A DNA stretch of 64,000 bases from Rossellomorea vietnamensis (GCF_008180615.1 NZ_VTEH01000003.1:313685-377684); one strand, 5' to 3'; shown: positions 52,183 to 61,772, counted from the stretch's first letter. Numbers and translations are program-made. The notes: a model not told the origin generated them from the letters alone.

Positions 52183-52420
52183 AAAGGCTGTTTTCGCAAA
52201 AATTGTGGCTGTGTTAAAAGTAATGAATTTCCACTCCAGGCGCACGACTCCGCGGGGCGGGCGCCCGGCCTCCTCAGCTTCGCCTGCGGGGTCTCACCTG
52301 TCCCGCTAGTCCCGCAGGAGTTCGCACGCCTTCCGCTACAATCCTTCTGCGTAAAGGGGGAGGGGAATAGGATAAAATAGTATTCAAAGCCACAACCTTT
52401 TAGAAAAGAGCTTTTTTGAA
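52183..52420 (+). mobile_element. MITE A ends carrying an inserted family C element
   Basis: Outer ends AAAGGCTGTTTTCGCAAAAA and AGAAAAGAGCTTTTTTG are inverted. Family C (52229-52344) replaces the A core and is itself uninterrupted: CTCCAGGCGCACGACTCCGC through CCCGCTAGTCCCGCAGGAG to CCGCTACAATCC. Confidence 0.8.
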
Positions 52421-52604
52421 AAGTCCCCAGATTGAATTCGCCCTGCTCTAACACAATGAGAGAAATGTTCGTGCATACTCAATAGGGAATTAAATGGGGG
52501 AATTAGCTGCTTTTGGATGCTATTTTAATTTCTCCACTTTTATATGGGGATTGGAACGGAGATCCATTGCTTTTCAAAAGCCGCAATTCTTTATGAAAGG
52601 CTCT

Positions 52605-52842
52605 TTTCTAAGAAAAATGTTGCTTTTGATTAATAACTTGTCTTTCTCCCTTTAATGTAGGGCAAGGCGCTGCCGCTTTAGAAGACAGGTGAGACCAGAA
52701 TGCAGCCTTTAGCCCCTCGGGGTCAAATAACCTCAAGGGAACCAAAGGAAAGACCGCCTTTTTTCTCTTGAGGTTATTGACCTGTCGGGGCTGACCAAAG
52801 CGCTTCCTCTTTTCATTAGACTTTACAAAAGAGCCTTGTTAT
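52605..52842 (+). mobile_element. A-type ends with C remnant and family B copy
   Basis: Starts AAAGGCTCTTTTCTAAG and ends GACTTTACAAAAGAGCCTTG. Inside are a short remnant of C (CAGGTGAGACC) and a reversed B element (about 52700-52816) with GCCCCTCGGGGTCAAATAAC and GACCTGTCGGGGCTGACC. The rest of the 52050-52902 gap (52421-52604) shows A-like fragments only. Confidence 0.7.
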
Positions 52843-52902
52843 AGCAGCAAAGGTTAAAGAAAAGAGCAAGATAAAATAGTGCAAATGAATTATCCTGCTG
52901 AA

Positions 52903-55803
52903 TCATCCAACGGTGCTGTTTCGGTCATATTGCAGCAGGAGAGTAAGAAGTTCTTTATTGGGAAGCGGCTTGCTGAATACATATCCTTGAAGTGTGTCAC
53001 ATCCAATCACTTCGAGTATCTGCTGCTGTGCCAAGGTTTCTACACCTTCCGCAACAACTTCCATTCCTAAACTATGAGCCATTTGAATCAGGGCTTTCAC
53101 AATGGCGGTATCATTTGGGTTCGTTTCAAGATCATTGATAAAGCTCCGGTCGATTTTCAAGATATCGACTGGAAGGTTTTTTAAATGATGCAGGGAGGAG
53201 AAACCTGTCCCAAAGTCATCAAGTGCTAAATCGATGTTCATTTCCTTTAACAGCAGCAGCCGGCTGATGGTTTTTTCCGGCTGTGACATTGCAGCACTTT
53301 CAGTGATTTCTAATTTTAAATTAGAGGGATTTAATTTATTCTTTTGCAGATGATTGTTAATCGTCCTGATAAGGTTTTCATGTAGAAATTGCTTCATGGA
53401 AACATTCACGCTTATATTCAGTTTTCCGGCTCCTGCCCTCTTCCAGAGTTTTGCATCCCTGCACGCTTTTTCGATGACCCACTCACCAATTTCTATGATC
53501 AAGCCCGACTCCTCCGCTATGGGAATGAATTCAGAGGGAGAGACTATCCCTAACTCAGGATGAAACCAGCGAAGCAGTGCTTCAACACCTGTAATTCTAG
53601 AGGACTTCAGGTCAATTTGGGGTTGATAATATAGTTCGAGCTGGTGTCTCTCAATCGCCCGCCTTAGTTCATTTTCCATCCTCACCTTTGAAACGGCCAG
53701 CTGTCTGATATTCGAATTATAAAATTGGTAGTTGTTTTTTCCTTTTTCCTTTGCTGCATACATTGCCATGTCTGCATTCTTGACCAGGTTATGAATCTCT
53801 TCACCATCATCTGGATAAAGGCTTATTCCCAGGGAAGCCGTAATATGATAGGTTTCCCCAAACAAATTATAGCTTTTAGAAAGGGCCTTGACGATCTTAC
53901 TGGCTTTTAGAGCTGCTTCTTCCTCAGATGCTAAAAAAGGAATAAAAATAATGAATTCGTCTCCGCCTTGTCTCGCAATGATATCTTCCTTGTCACATTC
54001 TTTTTTTAATCTCTCAGCAACCTCTTTAAGAACTCGATCTCCTGTATGATGACCTAGTGTGTCATTAATAATCTTGAAACGATCTAAATCGATGAAGAAC
54101 ACAGCCATTTTCCTGTCCTCAGCTTCTTCGGTAAACTGAGTGAACTTTTCCAAGATATAGTTCCGGTTATACACATTCGTCAGCAGATCAAAGTGAGCCA
54201 GATAAGTGAGGTTTTCCTGAGCCGATAAAATGTCATTAAACATATTTCTGATCTTATTTTCGGTCGTTTTGAAGTTATCGACTATTTCCGATATTTCTCG
54301 AATGAGCACTTTTGGCCAGACAATCTTCTCATCTCTTGCGATTTTCTCTGGAAGGTTATTGGTCAAGCGGGCAACCTTTCTAAGCGAGATTTGCAGCGAA
54401 TAACTGATGAAAATGGAAAAAGCAAGGGCTATGCCCGCGAATAAGTAAGCAAAGAGCATAAGGTTGATTAACTTTCCATATAACTGATCTTTGTATGTCG
54501 ATATAGGCATGGAAATATGGATGCTCCAAGGAATACTTTTACTGAAAGTAGAGGTTGAACTGTAGGAATGCTCAGACCACTCATTCAAAGAAGAGATCTT
54601 GTCTTCTAATTTATCAGCATCGGGACGCTCAAAATCTATTTCTTTCTTATTCCTTTTGAACACATCGTTTGGGTTTAAATTGCTTTGCGTGGAAAAGACA
54701 ACGCTTTTTCTTTCATCCAAAATAGTAATGCTCAAATCACGTGTATTTAGTTCACTTGCTAAAACAGAAAAGTCAGAAGCCGGGATGATGCCTGCCAGCA
54801 CTCCCCATTGAGTATTGGACTGATTGAGGATTACAGGCTGGTTCAACGCCACAAAAGGCTCGGTGACAGACCCTGAAGGAGGATTTATGGATGAAAACAC
54901 AGCGTCATGTTCTATTCTGTCTACTAAGTCGTTATGGCTGTAAAAATTATTATAGTCTTTAGTTGAACTGTAATGATGGATTTCTTTTTTCCCCTGATAT
55001 AGAGAGACACTCACAAATCCAGGCGCTGATTCCGCGGCTTTTCTTAATTCTGCAGAAAGATACTCCTCTGGCATGGGATTGTTCATATAAATCTTTTCTT
55101 CAAGGTTGTAGGAAATTTTTTCAAGTGGTTTTGTATACATGTTATATAAATTATAGAATCCCAGGGTTAATTCATCATTTGCCCGACTAATTTTGGACTG
55201 AATGTCCGACCTCACTTCATCCACTTCAGTCCTGCCCAGAAAGACCAGCGAAATGACAACTGGAACCAGAAAGGAAAGCATCAAAAGAGTAAACAATAAT
55301 TCTTGGTAAGATACTTTCCTCACCGAAGGAGAACCTCTTAAAGAATCAATCAGGATGATTATGAGATTAGCCATAAGAACGTTCAACACCATATTAATGC
55401 CTTGTTTCATTATTATAAGGATTGTTTCCAGCCAATCCATCCCCAGTAAAAAACGGCTTGAAAAAGCAGAGAGGGGAAAGGATATTAATAATATGAACAG
55501 ACCGTCCAGAAGAATTAAGCTTTTTTTATATTTATGATAAAAAAACCCAACAAACCAAGCTTCCAATAATAAACATATCAGTCCGTATGGATTTCCCCAT
55601 AAAAAGAGGGTGTACCCTCCGCATATAAATGCAGAAAGAAGACCCGCAGCCGTACCAAAATAACGCATGGTTAAAAAAATGAATATTGACCCAAAGACTA
55701 AATCAATTCCCCGGAATAACTCTATATTCAAAATCATTCCTATAAAAGAAAGAGTAAACAGCAAAATAACATATATGTTGGCAGAAAGCTTTTTATGTAA
55801 CAA
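52903..55803 (-). CDS. Membrane GGDEF-EAL cyclic-di-GMP enzyme
   Basis: 966 aa. Five to six N-terminal membrane helices (about 1-175), one further helix, an extracytoplasmic sensor region (about 205-430), a membrane helix and HAMP-like segment (about 440-520), then GGDEF (RQGGDEFIIF at about 613) and EAL (GVEALLRWF at about 739, ALDDFGTGFSSL later). Both signatures are intact, so it may both make and break c-di-GMP in answer to an outside signal. TTG 55803 lies 7 bases after AGGTGG. Monocistronic. Confidence 0.93.
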   Translation of the reverse strand: MLHKKLSANIYVILLFTLSFIGMILNIELFRGIDLVFGSIFIFLTMRYFGTAAGLLSAFICGGYTLFLWGNPYGLICLLLEAWFVGFFYHKYKKSLILLDGLFILLISFPLSAFSSRFLLGMDWLETILIIMKQGINMVLNVLMANLIIILIDSLRGSPSVRKVSYQELLFTLLMLSFLVPVVISLVFLGRTEVDEVRSDIQSKISRANDELTLGFYNLYNMYTKPLEKISYNLEEKIYMNNPMPEEYLSAELRKAAESAPGFVSVSLYQGKKEIHHYSSTKDYNNFYSHNDLVDRIEHDAVFSSINPPSGSVTEPFVALNQPVILNQSNTQWGVLAGIIPASDFSVLASELNTRDLSITILDERKSVVFSTQSNLNPNDVFKRNKKEIDFERPDADKLEDKISSLNEWSEHSYSSTSTFSKSIPWSIHISMPISTYKDQLYGKLINLMLFAYLFAGIALAFSIFISYSLQISLRKVARLTNNLPEKIARDEKIVWPKVLIREISEIVDNFKTTENKIRNMFNDILSAQENLTYLAHFDLLTNVYNRNYILEKFTQFTEEAEDRKMAVFFIDLDRFKIINDTLGHHTGDRVLKEVAERLKKECDKEDIIARQGGDEFIIFIPFLASEEEAALKASKIVKALSKSYNLFGETYHITASLGISLYPDDGEEIHNLVKNADMAMYAAKEKGKNNYQFYNSNIRQLAVSKVRMENELRRAIERHQLELYYQPQIDLKSSRITGVEALLRWFHPELGIVSPSEFIPIAEESGLIIEIGEWVIEKACRDAKLWKRAGAGKLNISVNVSMKQFLHENLIRTINNHLQKNKLNPSNLKLEITESAAMSQPEKTISRLLLLKEMNIDLALDDFGTGFSSLHHLKNLPVDILKIDRSFINDLETNPNDTAIVKALIQMAHSLGMEVVAEGVETLAQQQILEVIGCDTLQGYVFSKPLPNKELLTLLLQYDRNSTVG

Positions 55804-56008
55804 TATGATACCACCTAGAAGTATAAGGAATGTGTGTTTCGGCAAAAATCGACAATCTCATTATAGCTTGTAAACCTGGCTGTGTTTGTTAAGATTTCAT
55901 AAATCTTACAAAGGGGGAATAGCTGTTTCTTTCAAGATCGGAAAGGGTATAGAAGTAATGCCTGTACAGAAAGAATAATTAGAGGATGTGTGAAAAATCG
56001 AACCGATA

Positions 56009-56590
56009 ATGAATTTCCTTGTTGGCCTGGGAATATGGGGCCTATTGCTGGGAGTCTTAATAGAAGCTGTTTCATTGCCTTTTCCGGCAGCATTGTTCAT
56101 CTTGATTTATGGATATATTCTGCAGCCAAGCCCCTTGGAAATCCTTCTATACAGTTTGGCTGTCAGCGTGTTTTATGTCATGGTCAGCTATATACCTTAT
56201 TGGCTAAGTATTAAATATGAAGATGATATCCGCCGGAAGTTATCCAAAAGGAAGCAGGAAAAATTCGACCGATGGACTGATAAATACGGAGATTGGACCA
56301 TTACATTGGGAAGGATCCTGGGAATGGGGTACATTGCTTATCTTGGCGGCTTCTGCAGTATCAAGCCTGCCAGATATGGACTGCTGACGTTTTTAGGCAT
56401 CCTGCCCATTTCAATTGCCATGTTTTATCTGGGAAGCATAGGAAATCTTGACGCCTTGAAGGAGGGCTTCAATAATGTACAGTGGATTATAAACGGCTTG
56501 CTTCTGACAGTAACAGTAAGTTACATCCTGATGAAACTTCTTAAGAGAAAACCTGTATTGGCTAAAGTCAAACAAAAGGACAATGCCTAA
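56009..56590 (+). CDS. DedA/VTT-domain membrane protein
   Basis: 193 aa. IEAVSLPFPAALFILIYGYIL corresponds to the DedA re-entrant region and GRILGMGYIAYLGGFCSIKPARY to the conserved second half, although the usual FxRFxPxxR is changed to LGRILGMGYI. Possible lipid transporter like other VTT proteins. No good ribosome binding site precedes ATG 56009; a start a few codons away is possible. Terminator at 56590-56622. Confidence 0.8.
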   Translation: MNFLVGLGIWGLLLGVLIEAVSLPFPAALFILIYGYILQPSPLEILLYSLAVSVFYVMVSYIPYWLSIKYEDDIRRKLSKRKQEKFDRWTDKYGDWTITLGRILGMGYIAYLGGFCSIKPARYGLLTFLGILPISIAMFYLGSIGNLDALKEGFNNVQWIINGLLLTVTVSYILMKLLKRKPVLAKVKQKDNA

Positions 56591-56622
56591 AAGAACCTCA
56601 ATTTATTGGGGTTCTTTAGTTA
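56590..56622 (+). terminator. Terminator of the VTT gene
   Basis: AAAGAACCTC / GGGGTTCTTT arms with one G-U pair. Confidence 0.75.
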
Positions 56623-56623
56623 G

Positions 56624-56660
56624 TTAAAGTATAAAAAGGACTGTCCATTTTATGCTTTAA
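56624..56660. repeat. Hairpin repeat family D, copy 3
   Basis: TTAAAGTATAAAAAGGACTG then TCCATTTTATGCTTTAA; diverged relative of 21887-21931. Confidence 0.65.
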
Positions 56661-56759
56661 CCTACTAAACAGATCAACAGGCTATTGTTTACATATTAAG
56701 AGAAAGATATAATAGAATTATGTAATTATTTGGCACAAATGCTATCAAAGGACGATGTT

Positions 56760-57983
56760 ATGAAGAATAATCTGGATAAATTGAAGGAAAAAGCAGATGA
56801 ACTGGAAAAAGAAGTTGAGCTTTACCGTGAGATGATAAAAAAGCTTCCCTTCAGTTTTACTTACAATGATCCTGCTTCGGGGAAAAAAATCATCAAGAAT
56901 CAGGAGTCCTTCTCTTTAATTGAGGGAATTGCAGAAACAGAATCATCGGGAATTACTTCTACTCTCGATATACCATTTGACCAAATGGAATATTTTTTAA
57001 CGCCGATTCTGGACTTGGTGCATCACCACATCGTTTTCATCGATGCGAAAGGGCTGGTGACGCTTTGCAATTTGCAGGCAGCCGCCGATCTTGGAGTGAA
57101 ACGGGATGAAGTAGTCGGAAGGCACATTCGCGAACTTTTGGGCCTCCCTGACTCTAAGATAAATCTTCTGGAAACTCTACGGACGGAAAAGCCAATAGTC
57201 AACAGGGAAGTATTAGATAAAAATTACGGAATCAATAATACTCAAATTATTAGGGACCCGAATGGCGAACTGCTCCGGGTGGTGGGGACTTTTCAGTTTT
57301 TGAATGGAGTGAAAGAAGCTGAAAAAAGAGGCCTTGCCGGGAGGATCGCTGCGGGAATAGCCCATGAAATCAGGAACCCTTTAACTACAGTAAGAGGCTA
57401 TCTTCAGCTGATGCATACCCAGTCAGATGAAAAGACCGGGTCCTTGATTAAAGGTCTGCTTATTCCGGAGATAGACAGGGCAAACAAAATCATCACAGAT
57501 TTCCTGAGAATCGCAAAACCGCTGGAGACCCCGTCTGAAAAGTTGGAAATAGAAGCTTTCATGGTTGAATACATCAGCAAATTCCTCAACAGCGAAGCGC
57601 TGTTATATAATATCTCCTTTGATTGTACCGTAGCGGAAGAAGCGAAAGGGTGCCTTATCAATGGAAATAAAGAAGAATTTCTTCAGGTATTCATCAATTT
57701 GTTCAGCAATTCGTTCCAGGCACGCACTGGCTCGCTGAAGATCGTAATAGACGTAATAAAAAAGGGGTCTGACCTTGAAATACATTTTAAGGATAATGGT
57801 TCAGGGATTAAGCCTTCCATGATCTCTCATGTATTTGATCCCTTCTTCACAACGAAAGATGATGGAACTGGCCTTGGACTTTCCGTCAGTAAAAAAATCA
57901 TTGAAAATCATGGCGGAAATATGAGTGTATCCAGCGAGAGCTCTGGTACCATTTTTACCATTATACTGCCCATTTTGAATTAA
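56760..57983 (+). CDS. PAS-containing sensor histidine kinase, cytoplasmic, orphan
   Basis: 407 aa. N-terminal coiled coil (about 1-30), a PAS domain (about 85-200, HIVFIDAKGLVTLCNLQAA), HisKA with phospho-acceptor His in IAHEIRNPLTTVRGYLQL, and an HATPase domain with FINLFSNSFQA (N box), DNGSGI (G1) and TGLGLSVSKKI (G2). No membrane segment and no response regulator gene nearby. The H box is of the Kin type that feeds the sporulation phosphorelay, so a Spo0F-directed role is possible. ATG 56760 follows AAAGGACGATGTT. Confidence 0.9.
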   Translation: MKNNLDKLKEKADELEKEVELYREMIKKLPFSFTYNDPASGKKIIKNQESFSLIEGIAETESSGITSTLDIPFDQMEYFLTPILDLVHHHIVFIDAKGLVTLCNLQAAADLGVKRDEVVGRHIRELLGLPDSKINLLETLRTEKPIVNREVLDKNYGINNTQIIRDPNGELLRVVGTFQFLNGVKEAEKRGLAGRIAAGIAHEIRNPLTTVRGYLQLMHTQSDEKTGSLIKGLLIPEIDRANKIITDFLRIAKPLETPSEKLEIEAFMVEYISKFLNSEALLYNISFDCTVAEEAKGCLINGNKEEFLQVFINLFSNSFQARTGSLKIVIDVIKKGSDLEIHFKDNGSGIKPSMISHVFDPFFTTKDDGTGLGLSVSKKIIENHGGNMSVSSESSGTIFTIILPILN

Positions 57984-58010
57984 AGTCATTATTTCCCATG
58001 AAAAGAAAAC

Positions 58011-58039
58011 TTGTAAAAAATTGATGATCATGCTATATT
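58011..58039 (+). promoter_or_regulatory. Promoter of an orphan small RNA
   Basis: TTGTAA at 58011, 17-base spacer, TATATT at 58034-58039. Confidence 0.6.
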
Positions 58040-58045
58040 AAGTGA

Positions 58046-58163
58046 GCGATGAGCTAATTGTGTAAGCCGATAGACAAGCTTTCTAAGCAACGTGCGATGT
58101 GGCGCACGGTCTCTCGCCTCAATACGCATCAAAGGCGCCTGTTTTCGAACAGGCGCCTTTTTC
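58046..58163 (+). ncRNA. Unidentified ~118-nt RNA with strong terminator
   Basis: Runs from a good promoter to a 13-bp terminator stem (58131-58143 with 58148-58160, TTCG loop, T run). Inside, a CGTGCG/CGCACG hairpin is clear and GAGCGATGAG can pair with CTCTCGCCTC to close a multi-branch structure. No start codon with a binding site. It precedes czrA by 130 bases. It could be an sRNA or a riboswitch-like leader ending in its terminator. I do not recognise the class. Confidence 0.5.
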
Positions 58164-58242
58164 TATTTTCTTAAGTAATGTACATTTAAGGCTAGTAATG
58201 GATTACATATACATGAAAGAATGTTATGATTGTTTTATCAAC

Positions 58243-58262
58243 ATATGAACATTTGTTCATAT
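58243..58262. promoter_or_regulatory. CzrA-type operator
   Basis: ATATGAACA-TT-TGTTCATAT, a perfect 9-2-9 palindrome overlapping the probable -10 (TATAAT at 58260-58265) of the czrA-czcD promoter; typical ArsR/SmtB operator sequence. Confidence 0.85.
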
Positions 58263-58294
58263 AATAAAATAGAGCTGAAAGAGGTAGTCGATCT

Positions 58295-58603
58295 ATGGAG
58301 AAGGGAAAACATGAATTTTTACAAGAAGCAACTGTTGATAAGGTTTCCAGGACATTCAAAGCCCTTTCTGATCCCACCAGAGTACGAATTCTCTATCTTC
58401 TCACACAGGAAGAATGTTCGGTCGGGCACATAGCTGAAGTTCTCGGTTTGTCACAATCGGCGGTTTCTCATCAACTGTCTTTTTTGAAGAACCAAAGGCT
58501 TGTCAAAGCAAGAAGGGATGGACAATCGTTTTATTACAGTTATGATGATGACCATGTCATCGAAATACTGAAACAGGTTATCAATCATTCACTTCATGAC
58601 TAG
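58295..58603 (+). CDS. czrA: ArsR/SmtB metal-sensing repressor, CzrA type
   Basis: 102 aa winged helix. [23 protein letters not shown] is the recognition helix. The C-terminal helix has Asp-x-His, ten residues, His-x-x-His ([17 protein letters not shown]), the alpha5 zinc/cobalt site of CzrA. Metal binding should free the operator at 58243-58262 and induce czcD, which follows after 11 bases. Confidence 0.92.
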   Translation: MEKGKHEFLQEATVDKVSRTFKALSDPTRVRILYLLTQEECSVGHIAEVLGLSQSAVSHQLSFLKNQRLVKARRDGQSFYYSYDDDHVIEILKQVINHSLHD

Positions 58604-58614
58604 GAGGAATTAAC

Positions 58615-59550
58615 GTGCATCATCACCACGGACACGCGCATGGACATGATCATGGGCACCATCACGGACATGATCACACGAGAGAAGGAAACAAAAAAGG
58701 GCTTCTGATTGCGTTGATTATTACTACCGGCATCATGGTTCTCGAGTTCTTCGGGGGATTGATCACCAATAGTCTTGCTTTGCTCTCCGATTCAGGACAT
58801 ATGCTGAGTGACGCAAGTTCATTGGCATTAAGTTTGGCAGCCATGTGGCTGGCTGGAAGGGCAGCTTCTTCTGCCAAGACGTTTGGATACTATCGATTTG
58901 AGATTCTGGCTGCTTTACTCAATGGTGTTACATTATTTTTGATAGCAGGATTTATTGTTTATGAAGCCTATGAACGCCTTCTTGATCCTCCAGCGGTATC
59001 AAGCGGCACCATGATGGTGATAGCTTTTATCGGTCTGCTGGCCAATCTGTTAAGCGCTTGGGCGCTGATCAAGCAAGGGGACGTTAAAGATAACGTCAAT
59101 CTTCGCAGTGCGTACCTGCATGTACTTGGAGATGCTTTAGGTTCAGTAGGGGCCATTATAGCAGGTGCCATCATGCTTTGGTTTGACTGGTATTGGGCAG
59201 ATCCTCTCATCAGCGTCCTGGTTGCCTTGCTGATCTTGAAAAGTGCATGGGGGATCATCACCCATACAGTGCATATTTTGATGGAAGGAGTCCCAGCAGG
59301 AATAGACGTGCAGAAGGTGAGAAGGACCTTGGAGAGTATTGAGGGCATTTGTAACGTTCATGATCTCCATATTTGGACAATAACTTCAGGAATGAATTCA
59401 CTGAGCTGTCATATATTAATTGAAGATGAGGAAGACGACCAGGAAATTTTACAGAAAGCTATTAATCTCATTGAGGAAGAATTCCATATTAACCATACAA
59501 CCATCCAAATCGAACGCTCAGAACTGACACATGGAGCTGTCCATACTTGA
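58615..59550 (+). CDS. czcD: Cation diffusion facilitator, CzcD type
   Basis: 311 aa. His-rich N terminus (HHHHGHAHGHDHGHHHG), six membrane segments with the transport-site residues in LLSDSGHMLSD and YLHVLGDALGSVG, and a C-terminal ferredoxin-like domain (VHDLHIWTITSG). Exports Zn2+, Co2+ or Cd2+ in exchange for protons. GTG 58615 follows GGAGGAATTAAC. Second gene of the czrA unit. Confidence 0.94.
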   Translation: MHHHHGHAHGHDHGHHHGHDHTREGNKKGLLIALIITTGIMVLEFFGGLITNSLALLSDSGHMLSDASSLALSLAAMWLAGRAASSAKTFGYYRFEILAALLNGVTLFLIAGFIVYEAYERLLDPPAVSSGTMMVIAFIGLLANLLSAWALIKQGDVKDNVNLRSAYLHVLGDALGSVGAIIAGAIMLWFDWYWADPLISVLVALLILKSAWGIITHTVHILMEGVPAGIDVQKVRRTLESIEGICNVHDLHIWTITSGMNSLSCHILIEDEEDDQEILQKAINLIEEEFHINHTTIQIERSELTHGAVHT

Positions 59551-59595
59551 TTATAATTAATCCCCACCCTTGCCAAGCAGGGAGGGGATTGTTTT

Positions 59596-60405
59596 TTATA
59601 CTGAATCTTCTCGGGAGTGAAGTCTGTCTAAGATTCTTCTTTTTCGATAAAGGACTGTACCAGCCTCTGCAATATCACTGATCATGGCCCTGTTAGTGAA
59701 AGCACCAAAAATTATCCCGGCTACCGGCACCATTTGAAACAGCTTCTTCCAGCCAAATTGATCCCGGTAAGTATACACTACTTCACGCCACCCCTGAATT
59801 TGAGCCATGACCTCATTGGTTGATACTTCTCCTTCGTAATAGGCAGATAGATTGCCGAGAACAGCTTTCTTACCGACAATATCAGCAGAAGCAAACTGAA
59901 GACACTTAATCATGAAGACTCTTTCTTTTTTATCATTGGGGTCATATCCGTGAATCACTGCAATTTCTTGGAGGGTCTTCAATGAAATGCCGAGCAATGC
60001 AGGTATATCAATTGTCAAAGTAAAGAGTCCGCCGATTCCTGTCGTTGCTCCTTGTATTGCTGCGGTCTTCTTTCTTGATTCGGCAAGGGTCTTGCTGAGC
60101 TGGTCCATTTCAGCAAGGTTGAGAGTGGAAATGTCTTCTAAATTCGAGATTGTCCTGCCTGTCTTCTTTTCGATATAGGAGTACATCGATTTTTGGGAGG
60201 TGAGATATTTTCCTCCATTTTGTATATAGCCGCCCATTTCGTCCAGCAAAGAACCGATTTTTTTATGAACAAACTGGGGGGTGATTTTATCAAGTATCTT
60301 AAAGGGAAGTCTGGTCCACCTTTCCCAGAACCAGGCTTTCTTCTGGTCCTCAATCCAAAGGTTTGTTTCTTGAAGTGCTGCAAGTAATTCTGGCTTTGTT
60401 TCCAT
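59596..60405 (-). CDS. EcsC-family protein
   Basis: 269 aa. The EcsC domain is recognised by GATTGIGGLFTLTIDIPALLG, LQEIAVIHGYDPND and QMVPVAGIIFGAFTNRAMI. The biochemical role is unknown; in B. subtilis ecsC lies behind the Ecs ABC transporter but here it is alone. ATG 60405 follows AAGGAGGACAAG, so the open frame's further 19 codons are not used. Confidence 0.9.
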   Translation of the reverse strand: METKPELLAALQETNLWIEDQKKAWFWERWTRLPFKILDKITPQFVHKKIGSLLDEMGGYIQNGGKYLTSQKSMYSYIEKKTGRTISNLEDISTLNLAEMDQLSKTLAESRKKTAAIQGATTGIGGLFTLTIDIPALLGISLKTLQEIAVIHGYDPNDKKERVFMIKCLQFASADIVGKKAVLGNLSAYYEGEVSTNEVMAQIQGWREVVYTYRDQFGWKKLFQMVPVAGIIFGAFTNRAMISDIAEAGTVLYRKRRILDRLHSREDSV

Positions 60406-60558
60406 CTTGTCCTCCTTAAGGTAAAACGTTTTAATGATATTACTATCATAAATTACACCCATTGAAAAACCAAATTAAAAGAAAAGGGTGAGTGAGTGAT
60501 TTTTAATGGTATAATAATAGAAATCAGAAAGAAATTTACGGAGAGTGAAGAATCTAAA

Positions 60559-61248
60559 ATGCGACTTAAGAAAAGCATTCCTAACATGTTTACTTTGGGT
60601 AATTTATATTGCGGATTTTTGTCCATTGGCTTTGCAGCTAACGGGCAGTTCAAAAATGCTGCGATTCTGATATTGATCGGTATGATGCTGGATAGCATGG
60701 ATGGCCGTCTGGCAAGAATGCTGAAAGCAGATTCTGTCCTTGGAAAAGAACTTGATTCTTTGGCGGATATTGTGACTTTCGGTGTTGCGCCGTCCTTTTT
60801 AGTGTACTATACATATTTTTTTCAATTCGGCATGGTTGGATTTGCCGTTGCAGGATTGTTTCCCTTGTTTGGGGCATACAGGCTGGCCAGGTTCAATATC
60901 AGTTCAGATAAAACAGGCCTGAGTTACTTCATAGGTGTCCCAATTACTGCAGCAGGAGGAATCCTGGCGTTACTGACTCTTTTCGGGAACTTCATTCCCA
61001 ACATAGTAACAACTGTGGTATTCACAGCCCTTTGCTTTTTAATGGTCAGCAGGGTACGGATTCCTAGTTTAAAGGACATTCCGCTGCCTAAATACGGCAC
61101 GATCATCACGATCTTCATAGCAGGTCTTTTGTTTATCATTTACAGAGGGACATATGAGCAGTTCCCTTATTTGATATATGTGGCTGTTCCTTTATACATT
61201 GCCTATTTGTCCTATCGCTTTGTGAAGGGAAAAAGCAGAAGAGAATAA
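60559..61248 (+). CDS. pssA: CDP-diacylglycerol-serine O-phosphatidyltransferase
   Basis: 229 aa membrane enzyme making phosphatidylserine, precursor of phosphatidylethanolamine. The CDP-alcohol transferase motif is complete: DSMDGRLARMLKADSVLGKELDSLAD gives D-G-x2-A-R-x8-G-x3-D-x3-D. N-terminal KKSIPNMFTLGNLYCGF is typical of the Bacillus type. No psd gene follows, unlike in B. subtilis. ATG 60559; the binding site is weak. Confidence 0.93.
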   Translation: MRLKKSIPNMFTLGNLYCGFLSIGFAANGQFKNAAILILIGMMLDSMDGRLARMLKADSVLGKELDSLADIVTFGVAPSFLVYYTYFFQFGMVGFAVAGLFPLFGAYRLARFNISSDKTGLSYFIGVPITAAGGILALLTLFGNFIPNIVTTVVFTALCFLMVSRVRIPSLKDIPLPKYGTIITIFIAGLLFIIYRGTYEQFPYLIYVAVPLYIAYLSYRFVKGKSRRE

Positions 61249-61302
61249 TAGTAAATAGTTTGAAGGGCGAAATCACTTTGATTTCGTCCTTTTTTTGATG
61301 GT

Positions 61303-61772
61303 CTTGAAAACGCATGGCTATGCCGGGGGTTCCAGAGAGCTTATAGCGTGGTATAGAACACCCTCTTTCTGTAGAAAAAGCCGGTTCTTTATCACTACAT
61401 GTCATTCCAGCAGGAGAGGAGGTATCCTTGCTGATTGGCATTAGGAAAGGCTAAAATAAGCGGAGTTTTTCCGGTTAAGCTTAAGAGTTGAATGTGATTT
61501 AGGGTATATAAGCGGAATTTTTCCGCTTAAACACAGCGAAACGAACTACTTTCGCAACTTTTATACAAATAAGCGGAATTTCTTCGCTTATTAAAGCTAT
61601 TTTTTCACGTTATGACCTAAATAAGCGGAATTTCTCCGCTTATTTCTCCACGTTTTTTCAGCCGGAATAAATAGCCAGAGAAAATAATTCATTGGGCCTT
61701 TAAGGCAGAGGCTGGTAAGGAAGGCTTCCAGCCTCAGAGCAAACCACCAGTTCAAACTGGTGGTTTTGATTG
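61303..61772 (+). mobile_element. Family F element copy 3 (best preserved), with four family E palindromes
   Basis: Left end GAAAACGCATGGCTATGCC with GAGCTTATAGCGTGG; the middle has TAAGCGGAAxTTxTTCCGCTTA-type palindromes near 61453, 61508, 61570 and 61620. The right end has TTGGGCCTTTAAGGCAGAGG, CTGGTAAGGAAGGCTTCCAG, then CAGAGCAAACCACCAGTT and AACTGGTGGTTT. No transposase. Confidence 0.6.
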
